NCBI GenBank assembly: GCA_009602725.1
Contig: WELB01000138.1
Span: forward strand, 276,071-291,225
From: Spirogloea muscicola
Taxonomy: Eukaryota > Streptophyta > Zygnematophyceae > Spirogloeales > Spirogloeaceae
Length of the DNA stretch: 15,155 nt
Direction: 5' to 3'
Part shown: in pieces, positions 1 through 7,748 of the stretch
How the letters are laid out: each line of letters begins with the position of its first letter
Position numbering within the stretch: the stretch's first letter is position 1
Notes under the pieces: generated by a model
The model's input: only the letters and a program-made list of their open reading frames with translations
Databases searched by the model: none
Told to the model about the DNA's origin: nothing
Program-made: the position numbers and the translations under genes

Positions 1-204
1 GGCGCCGGCGGCGCGCTGCCGGCGTGGGCGCGCGACGACGCCGGCGGCGGCGACAGCCCGCTGCACCCGTGGGTGAGCTCCCTCAGCTCCACCACCGCCG
101 TCAGAAAACTGGGCCGCGCCGGCGGCCTCTGGAATCGAACGCCAGCGCTGTGGTTTGGACGCGCTAAGGTCGCCATGCCCGGCTATCAGCTAGCGCCGCC
201 ATAA
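1..204 (+). CDS. Coding-like fragment at the left edge, identity unknown
   Basis: Plus-strand frame 1 is open from the window edge to a TAA at 202-204 (67 codons). The third codon position is G or C in nearly all of the first 34 codons and less consistently after that. Read this way it would be the C-terminal end of an upstream gene; I recognise no domain. Two alternatives are open. A good-looking donor (GTGAGC) at 73 could end an exon after codon 24, with a phase that fits acceptors at 530 or 560 in front of the next gene, making this a 5' exon of that gene. The minus strand is also open from an ATG at 176-174 to the edge in a frame that shares the same third positions, so codon bias cannot choose the strand. 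That something here is coding is moderately likely; the strand and product are not settled. Confidence 0.3.
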   Translation, partial: GAGGALPAWARDDAGGGDSPLHPWVSSLSSTTAVRKLGRAGGLWNRTPALWFGRAKVAMPGYQLAPP

Positions 205-497
205 TCCCACAATTTGAGAGCTTATGGCTCGTCTCGTTGATCAGTCACGGGTCTCGGGGGGGACCAGTAGGCCTCCCCTGCGCCATTGAGAAGGCACCAT
301 GTTCACTACTGCAGCTCGCCGATGCAGCATCGTGCCAGTGACTTTTCCGTTGTGCTTTTCTGTTCGGGGAGGACCCCTGCAAGCGACTGTCAAGCACGAC
401 CCTTTTCTGAGTTACAATGTCGATCTTCGAGATTGCCATGGTGGCTACTGTTCCACGCCTTGTTTCTTGATGATCAGTGATACCCATCTTCTCCAGC
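205..497. other. Spacer before the glycosyltransferase gene
   Basis: This stretch has no convincing coding signal. Several short open frames on both strands overlap without codon bias or recognisable motifs. It probably holds untranslated sequence or an intron of the following gene. I see no RNA gene or repeat in it. Confidence 0.4.
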
Positions 498-2779
498 ATG
501 TGCTTGCATTGTCGAGGCAATGACTTCCAGCAGGCTGACCCAGCGGACTACCATTGGCAGTGGCCTCGCGGCTGCGACCATTTCGAGCTAGCTCTCATCT
601 TGATGACAGCGAGCCTCGCTTCGGTAATGTGGGTGTGGCAGATTCGTGGCGGCGACCCCGACAACCTGCCCCTCACCCGTCGAGCCCAGACGGACCTGTG
701 GATACAGCAGCACCCTGCTAACTGCTCCGACCCCTCGGTCAAGTTTGCCATCATCGGTTGGGTCCGTAATAAAAACCATGGAATAGGCTCACAGCTGCAC
801 ATTGTCAGCGGCATGCTCAGCGAGGTGCTCAAGTCTGGCCGCGTGGCCGTCCTCTCCAACACGTGGGCGCGGGCAATGCACGACGGCTGTCAAGGTACAA
901 GCATGTGCTCTTACTAGGGTCCAGTTGCTGTGGATCGCAACTGGGTATCTGTAGCTTTCAGACTTCACCAGTTGTCACACGTGGCACTTGTTGCGTGCAT
1001 GCAAGCAGCCTCTCTGCATTTCCAATTCCTGCTGATATCATGCTGTGGAAGCCATACAGTATAGACAGAAGCATTCTTGCTAGATGACCAGCAACATGAG
1101 GTACTGTGCTCCAGGCGGTTATAAGGGTAGGCTAGAATGCTACTTCTTCCCCCATGCTGCGGAAGAGTGCTCCCATATGGCACTTGAGTACTTCGACAAG
1201 ACGATGTCTGGCAACGTGAAGCAGAAATGGGCCTCCAGGGAGGATTTGATCAGCCAGCTGGCCTCCAGCGAGCGATTTGTCATTATTCATCAAGATCGGT
1301 GGGGGCGGTTCTACCATGATTATGACATTGCCATGTACGTCAGCAACCTGCTACCCTTGCCCTAAACAAACACAGATTGCAAGCACATCAACTGCTCACT
1401 CTTGAATGACAAAATATGATACTACATACAGCTCTAGTCATCTCACCCTACTCTAGTCATCTCACCCTACTGAGTCATGGTATTGAGTAGTGCAGAGTAG
1501 TTGACATGGACAGAAGCATGTAGTTGGGTCCACGCACCTTCCCCATGTGCATGTGGAGATTTTGTCATACAGGAAGTTGTTGACAAGCCAGGTCGGCCAC
1601 CGCGCAGGCGCTGGCTGGACCCATGGCCGGAGACCGCCGAGAGCATCGAGCTGAACGGCCAACCCGAGCACTGGCAGGGCATCTGGAAGTATCGTTCGTG
1701 GTGGCGTGCACAATCCATACGGTACATCCTGCGGTGGCCCAGCCAGTACCTGTGCAGCATTATCAACGGCGTTCGGCAGGACAGCTATGGGGTCCATGTG
1801 GCACACAAGGTGCTGGCCGCAAGGAAGGCCACAGATGCTCTCCAGATCAAAGTGCCGGGCCTTATTGGCAATCGCAATGCAAATGAGGGGCTCGCCGTGA
1901 CTCTGTGGGCTGAGGAGGAGGCGTTCATTCCGCGGCCGATCGCAAGCATCCACGTCCGGCAGGGCGATAAGGGCATTGAGATGAAGCTCTCGGCCTTCCA
2001 GTCATTCCTGTGGGCCGCGGAGCGGGTGTGGTACCACGTCCCGAATCTCCGCACTGCATGGCTCAGTACTGAGCAACAGGTACATCATCGTCGCAGAACA
2101 TCTGAGGTTCCAAATTGAGCATCTGGAATGGAAGTTCAGCACTCGCATTTTGGGTTTGGGCCAGCATGCTTTGTGTTCTCGATGTGGAAGGATCCGTGTA
2201 GCTTGTAGCAAACGACATTCACACTGTAATACAGCAATGTTCATTGGCTACAGCAAGAGCCCTCATAGATACCAAAACCCCTCACAAACTCATGTATTGA
2301 GCTTCTCCAGAACGTATCATCACCGCCCTGCTCTGAAAACGCCAAAGCGCTTCTAAAGTTTGTGTGGTCTGGTGCAGATGTAAGCATAGGGTCAGTAGGT
2401 TATGTACACAAATCTTCAGATTCCGACTTTCGGCCCTTGTCACTTACAACTCGAGCACGAGCTGCTAACACCTGAATGCGAGCTCGTCCAATGCTGGCAG
2501 CAAGTCATCGACGATTCTCAGCGCTTTGGGAAGTGGCGCTTCCTCTACACCGAAGTGCAGCGGCAGAGTTCCTTCAACGTGAGCATGGTGGAGTACGAGG
2601 AGACGGGTGGCCTGGAAATCATGACGGGGCAGGCCTTTGCCAACCTGCTCATTGCATCTGAGTGCGACTATTTTGTTGGCGTCCTTAGATCCAACTGGAA
2701 CCGTCTCATCAACGAGCTCCGGATCACCAATGGCCGGCAGCTGAATGGCTATATCGCACTAAATAATCAAGAAGTGTGA
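498..2779 (+). CDS. GT23/FUT8-like glycosyltransferase (alpha-1,6-fucosyltransferase-like), four exons
   Basis: Proposed exons are 498-894, 1115-1338, 1573-2079 and 2501-2779 (TGA 2777-2779), joined in frame with intron phases 1, 0 and 0. They give about 468 residues. The best evidence is HVRQGDK at about residues 334-340, the counterpart of the nucleotide-sugar-binding HVRRTDK motif of FUT8. A C-terminal segment with SNWNRLINELR at about residues 440-450 corresponds to the last conserved block of the fold. A hydrophobic stretch at about residues 31-47 (ALILMTASLASVMWVW) looks like a type II signal anchor, so the enzyme would face the Golgi or ER lumen and would probably fucosylate glycans. 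The donor substrate is inferred from the family. The start is uncertain: ATG 498 follows an in-frame stop at 471-473, the next in-frame ATG is 603, and an upstream coding exon is possible. Another ATG at 520 lies in a different frame. The first intron could end elsewhere, but acceptor 1113-1114 keeps the frame and leads straight into the conserved CYFFP block. The gene converges on NMD3. Confidence 0.78.
1432..1469. repeat. 19-bp perfect tandem duplication
   Basis: The sequence CTCTAGTCATCTCACCCTA occurs twice in direct succession, at 1432-1450 and 1451-1469. It lies inside the second intron (1339-1572) of the glycosyltransferase gene, about 100 nt before the acceptor. It looks like a recent slippage or short-duplication event and has no evident function. 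Confidence 0.95.
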
Positions 2780-3370
2780 ACGTGTGGCCACGGTACTGTA
2801 TGCACGTATTTGTCACTCTCTGGGGCCTCTCTTTGCTCCCACTATGCTTGAGCAAAAGCCTGGGCACTGCCTCTAATCCATGCGACACCTCAGGGTGTGG
2901 GCTTTGAATGCAAGCCCTGTCACTGTCAAAGGAAGATATGGAAGCGACCCACAGGACGAGCCAAGCCTACTACACGTTCCTGCTGGTCTTCAAAGGTGCC
3001 GCCGAGCCAAGAGCTCTGCAATCTGGCTCTGACAGCTCAGTTCGGCCATGCGTCCTGTGACTAGCTGAGCCTGGCACTCAAGGCCCCAATCTATGGGGTC
3101 CGCTTCTTCCACACCAGAGGTAGGGCTCGCCTTGATGCTGGCTGGCGCGCCTGGCACTACGGACAGATGCATGCGTGCTACAACATTTCTATGAGCAAGA
3201 AGCATTGAACCTGAACTGCAATCCCAGGTGGCATAGGTGGCCTGCACTGCTTGACCTGGAAGACTTGACAGAATCTGAACGGAGGACTCACTGCCAACAT
3301 GTTGATCCTACATGCTGAAAAACAGCAGCGCGAGGCCTGTCCCCTCCAGAGCAACATAAAAGTCCTCAGC
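2780..3370. other. Convergent intergenic region, probably both 3' UTRs
   Basis: The region separates the stop codons of the plus-strand glycosyltransferase and minus-strand NMD3, so it should hold the 3' untranslated regions of both. I see no supported coding exon and no repeat. The TGTAA polyadenylation signal common in green algae was not found on either strand, so the transcript ends cannot be placed. Confidence 0.5.
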
Positions 3371-6300
3371 TCACAACTCCATGTCATCGTGCTCCGAGCT
3401 GCCATTGGAGCCATCGGAGCCACCATCCTCATGCTCGTCATTGTCCCCTATCCGCAAGTCCAGCAGGAGCTCCTCAAGCGGCACCTCTGGAGGCTCCTCA
3501 CCGTCGCCGTCAGTGGCCACTGACGCCTCGTCAGCCGCCCGTGCAACAAACCGTGGGTCCTTGTAGAGCGCAATCTTAGAGCGGAGCTCCGGGTCCTCCT
3601 CCAAGTCCTCCAAGAAGCGCTCGTAGTCCATAGCAGCTCGGCTTTGGGCGTCAGCGCCCCGGCCACCTGTTGCTGGCGCTGCCGGCTCCACTTCCATGGC
3701 CAGCGACTTGAGCTTCCACGGCCGCGCCCGCCCGCGCCTCCGGCGCCGCTTCTCCTCGTAGCTCTTCTTCACCAGCACAACGTCCGGCAGCACGAGCGCT
3801 TTGTGCTTCTCAAGCTCCGCGTCGTTCAGATTTGCACCATAAAGGTCATATCCAGCGACGTGATCCCCAGGGCTCAGCAGGTTGCCTGGACAACGATGAG
3901 AAGGAAATGTAAGCTGACTGTCACAGAAAGCTCATGGTCAAGGAATGCCTGTACAACTCAAGCGAAAGTCAGTGTCTGACTCATTGACAAGGTAGATTCA
4001 GGTGATTGATGCAGATGGCTGCGTATGACCCTAGAATGACGCCATAACAGCTTCGCAGCGTCAGGAGTGTGGCCCACCAAGATGGGTGCGAACAAGGAAC
4101 TGCGTGTCATTGCGACCAAAGTCGGTGCTGCGAGCCACAGTTGCATCGGCCAGCGCCATCTTCGCCGTGCCTCGACCATGGTCAGCTTGGCTGACGGGCT
4201 CGATGTCCAGGCACACGTACTCTGTCAACTGCTTATGCCAGATAGAAGCGGCCTGCCAGCAAGACCACGACATGTATGTCAGCTTCACTCTTCCAAGCTC
4301 ATAAGAAGCTCGTGAGTTTTGCATAGACGTCAAGGAGACAATGAAAAGAAGACCAAGTCCACTTGTCAGCCAGCTGCACAGAAGAAGCAGCAGTGAGGAG
4401 TGAGAGGAGAATAGAAACCTGAAAGGAGCTCGCCAGTACTGTGTCGCGTCCAAGTATGCGGTGCGCAGCGTGTTGGGGTCGAGCAGCAAGATGGTGTTGG
4501 ACACACGAATGCAGATCACAAGGGGGCCAATGGCGCCAAGCGCTGCAAGGGCAAGCGCGCAAACTTGATCAGCCATCAAGCAGCAGTTACATAGTACTTG
4601 ACTGCAAAAGCCATGCCTCCAGGAATGGCAGCCAACTTACAACATCCTTAGACCTGCTCACCCTGTAGCTGTATTTTGGCAGGATAGAGAAGCAATCTGA
4701 AGACGTATTGGCTGCCTCACAGCCTCCATGCGCGCAATATTGCAGCGAGTGGACCATCAATGAAAGCCCACTTTGAAGCCATTGCAGCGAGTCCTTGACA
4801 AGGGGACATGAGGACTTTGATGCAGGGCAGCCTTGCCAACCTGAGGAGACCTTGGGGGGCAGGCAGATGAGGTCGTCCTTGCATATGGGGCAGATCTCGA
4901 CCGAGAACGTGAATTTGTAGTTGTATGAGTTGTTCTTGCTGTCGTGTGAAACCAGCTGCTTGTCGTGCCGGTACTGCAAGGAGCAGGCATCCACAATGCA
5001 CGCCACTTGCTGTCAGTGTGAGAAAGATGAATAATTGAGTTGGGGGGAGAGTTATGTACAAAGTTATTTCTATTACTGTGCAAGCGTTCATGTGCAGGAG
5101 TCCGTGAAGTGAGGGTACCTGGACGGGGACAACGGAGTTGAGAAAGTCGATGAACTTAAGGGCGTGGGAGCGGTTGGCGTAGAAGAAGTCGAGGCCGTCG
5201 TGGTGCTGGCGGATGTTGATGGTGTGCGCGTCCGCGCCGTGGCGCAGGATCAGCTGCTCGAGGAAGAGGAACGTCTTCTTGTGGTCCACCTTCTGGCGCA
5301 CCTGCACGACCGCCACCCACTGGTCGGGGTTGGCGGCCGCACGCGCGCAGCTGTCGCACATATGGTCCTCCACAACGTACTCCACTACAAATGATTGCTG
5401 CAGAATAGCGCCGTTGAAGACCTCCTTCTGCCGGCAGGCATCATGACATGAAGCTCAGCGTCAGCATCGCAAGGGTGGTCGAGAGGCCCATGACCGGCAG
5501 TACAGGTGCAGGGGTGGCCAAGAGACACCATGACCGGGAGAGTACAGGCGGCCAAGGCTAGCGCGCAGGGGTTGCACGAGAGAGGCACGGACCTGGATGG
5601 TGAGCTTGACCTTAAGGCGCTTGGAGTGGGGCTCTGTCCACACGAAGCCTGCATCCACAAGCTTGACCTGCAAAAAGCGACGGTGGTGCAGCAGGACAGG
5701 AAGCTAGTCAGCGACACAGCTGCAGAAGCCACGGGCCTGCAAGCGGCATGGCACTGCCCTTGCCACTGGGTCTTTAATCTACTCGGGTCGTCAGGAAACC
5801 ATCATGGCACGCTCTCTTCTACGACTACATCAGGATAGACTCAGAGTTTCGTTGACTAGTTCTTGGACTTGGAGCCATCCTGTGCTGCACACGAGGTAAA
5901 TGATAACCTAATTCTAACAGATCCTGTATTACAAGCTAAATTGGTTACAGGTATGGGACATCACTATCATGGAGAACCAGCTTGACCAGATGATGTCCCA
6001 CACATTTTCCCAGTGGTTATTCTGGGCACGATTGCGTAGATTGTAAATTTGGCATTGAAGGCTTCTATGATTGGTCAGCCAGCACATCCATTGCAACACG
6101 ATGGTAAGTCGTCACGAAAGGGCGCCGACATGGCTTTCGTCATCATTGGTGGCAGCGGCAGGGGGGAAGACCTTGACCTTGTGAAGGTTCTTGACGCGCT
6201 TGAGGCAGTAGGCGAGGAGCTCCTTGCTCTCGAGGCCGGCGCGCAGCCAGGCGCGCGGCGGCTGGAGGTAGCGCCCGCACTGGCGGCAGAAGAGGACGGT

Positions 6301-6468
6301 GCAGGCCTTGGGCAGGCCGTCGGTGATGTCCACCTGGCCGCGCAGGCAGGCAACGCACATGCCGGCGGGGTTGGGCGCCACCGCCGCGCCGCACAGGCAG
6401 CACGGCACCGCGCCCGCCGTTGCCGCCACCCGGAACATCCCCGCCGCCGCCGCCGCGCCGGCCGCCAT
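3371..6468 (-). CDS. NMD3: 60S ribosomal export protein NMD3, seven exons, with one apparent frame break
   Basis: NMD3 binds the late pre-60S ribosomal subunit and carries it to the exportin CRM1 for passage into the cytoplasm. Exons in coding order are 6468-6178, 5667-5593, 5427-5119, 4973-4841, 4542-4419, 4252-4078 and 3885-3371. They give about 540 residues, against 503 in human NMD3. The N-terminus has the paired zinc-binding cysteines (about C23/C26, C38/C41, C61/C64). The conserved blocks LVDAGFVWTEPHSKRLKVKL, HKKTFLFLEQLIL, HDGLDF, FSVEICPICKDD, LLDPNTL and RTHLG follow in order. The C-terminus has LPDVVLVKKSY, a basic KRRRRRGRARP cluster that would act in nuclear import, and the leucine-rich LEELLLDLRI expected for CRM1 export. 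The tail is acidic. ATG 6468 is the first in frame after a TGA at 6510-6508. The coding lengths sum to two nucleotides more than a multiple of three; the break sits at the start of exon 6 (about 4235-4252). All other junctions are clean. Confidence 0.95.
5668..6177 (-). other. NMD3 intron 1 with ambiguous, directly repeated ends
   Basis: This 510-nt intron is the longest in the gene. The last exon 1 bases and the start of exon 2 share the plus-strand sequence CTTGACC (6172-6178 and 5662-5668). The intron can therefore be placed at 6177-5668 or 6 nt later, at 6171-5662, and the protein is the same. It contains the inverted repeat at 5954-6000. I see no coding exon inside it. Confidence 0.7.
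5954..6000. repeat. 10-bp perfect inverted repeat (hairpin) in NMD3 intron 1
   Basis: TGGGACATCA at 5954-5963 is the exact reverse complement of TGATGTCCCA at 5991-6000, with a 27-nt loop. Allowing one mismatch, the arms extend to 5951-6003. It could be a small palindromic element or an RNA hairpin in the intron; nothing shows a function. Confidence 0.85.
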
Positions 6469-6670
6469 GGCGCCGTCGCCGCCGCGTTTGGCGGCGCCCC
6501 GAGCTCCTCAGCTGCCACCGCCTCTCCTGTCCGCTCTTGCCGGCGCCTCTTTGTCAGCACCGCGCCCCTCCACTGCCGCCCCCGCCACCGCCGCCGCCGC
6601 TGCCGCCGCCGCAGCCAACAACGCTTCTGGCGCCGCCGGAGCCGCCGCCTCCGCAGCCGCCGCCGCCGTC
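6469..6670 (-). other. CGG-rich leader of NMD3
   Basis: Directly upstream of the NMD3 start, the minus strand is dominated by imperfect GGC/CGG triplet runs, densest at about 6571-6670. An in-frame stop at 6510-6508 shows that the stretch is not an N-terminal extension of NMD3. Long Arg-, Ala- or Pro-rich open frames exist on both strands because such triplets rarely form stops. It is most likely 5' UTR and promoter-proximal sequence. Confidence 0.55.
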
Positions 6671-6699
6671 GTCGGTAGGTAGTGGACTGTGTATTAGTA

Positions 6700-7740
6700 A
6701 TGGAGGGCCTTAGTGGCCAAATATTAAGGGAAGCACGTTGACAGGTGTACATCACCTGCCGCTAAGCTGACACGATCACCAGCCTACTAGAAGGACCACC
6801 TCCGGCGTCCACTCCGTTAGCTCTCAGATATGATTGTCGACTTGAACGCCCCAACAAAGCCTACACTCAGCTTTCGTAAGCCCTAAACCCACATTAACCA
6901 CCGCCGTTGACTGCGGAAGTGGGATGGAACTTACGCGGGGGCCCGTATTTCTTGAGCCAGGAAGCACAAAGATAGTGAGATTCTTCCAGAAGAGGGCGAT
7001 GGCTGTGTTAGCCAGCCCAGAAAAAGGACTGAATAAAGTCAGAAGGGGCCGGAAAAGCGTTCATACACACAGCGACTCAAGTGGCCACGAGATATGCTCA
7101 ATATCCCCAATACAGCAGTCTAGAGAAGGAAAGCACGTTGCTCTTCCCAAGGGGGCGAGGGCTGTGAAAGTCGGCTCTTCCAAACCACGCAGCAAATGAA
7201 GTGGCTGCAAGCTGCTCAGTATCCCTTGTTGAGCGGCCGCAGGTCAGAGGAAATAGTCTCCAATAGTAGCGGGTCCCCTGTCTGTAGCCAAAGGAATGGA
7301 GTGTGTAGTGAAGAAGTGAGCTCTTCCATCGGGAACAAGGGCTGTGAATAGCGACCCGGAAAGCACTTGACAAGGTCCACAAGGGCAGAAAAGCGCTGAA
7401 AGAGATACTTAAGCGAGTACAATGTAGGATAATCACCAAGTAACCTCTACTTAGCAGCCGCAAGTCAGATAGACTAGCCGCCGGATAGCATTCCCCTAGA
7501 CGAAAGCTAGAGGCTGCAGCTACTGAAGGGCCTGAATAGCCAAGTACAACGGCAAGCACATAAACAGACATGCATCACCTGCCAAAGGCGGCTGCGCAGG
7601 TATTTCATTCGGAAGAGCTGTCAAATGAAAGCTCATCCAAAGGGGGCGAGGGTTGTGGAAAGGCCAGCCCGAAAAAGAAACAGAGTCTCCGATGTGAAGC
7701 ATTAAGTGCGAGAGGCCAGCCCAAAGGTATGAATGCGAGC
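6700..7740. repeat. Degenerate repeat array, units of about 170-230 bp
   Basis: Short modules recur with divergence. GGAAGCAC-like starts lie at 6729, 6960, 7128, 7358 and 7551, spaced 231, 168, 230 and 193 nt. A GGGGGCGAGGGCTGTG-like module is at 6992-7007, 7151-7166 and 7642-7657. GCCAGCCC followed by an A-rich GAAAAAG-like string is at 7011-7026 and 7663-7677. An AAGTGGC...TGCTCA.TATCCC module is at 7079-7108 and 7199-7227. A module ending GCCGCAGGTCAGA is at 7217-7249 and, diverged, at 7437-7470. Two longer related stretches are 6703-6760 and 7525-7583, both ending CATCACCTGCC. No frame is conserved between copies, so I read it as noncoding. It fills the space between NMD3 and the 3' end of the dehydrogenase gene and may be part of that gene's 3' UTR. 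Confidence 0.7.
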
Positions 7741-7748
7741 AGTCCTCA

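Noticed and set aside
2402-2500. Open frame extending upstream of the last glycosyltransferase exon.
   Set aside because: The conserved part begins after the acceptor at 2499-2500. The upstream codons match nothing in the family, and joining 2079 to 2501 keeps the frame.
4253-4418. NMD3 intron 5 as coding sequence, since the exon 6 frame stays open through it.
   Set aside because: The encoded segment is hydrophobic and Ser/Leu-rich, would insert over 50 residues into a conserved domain, and is bounded by GT and a pyrimidine-led CAG. It is kept only as one possible explanation of the frame break.
6049-6755. Long open frames on both strands over the CCG/CGG-rich segment, rich in Arg, Ala or Pro.
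   Set aside because: They are produced by stop-poor triplet repeats and by overlap with NMD3 exon 1, whose frame is fixed by its zinc-finger cysteines and conserved residues.
6880-6892. CCCTAAACCC resembling the plant telomere repeat or a telo-box upstream of NMD3.
   Set aside because: Only about one and a half units are present, the full telo-box core is not matched, and it lies about 400 nt from the start codon. It may be chance.
7098-7571. Minus-strand open frame of about 157 codons between NMD3 and the dehydrogenase.
   Set aside because: It crosses several diverged copies of the repeat family in shifting frames. It has no codon bias and no recognisable domain.
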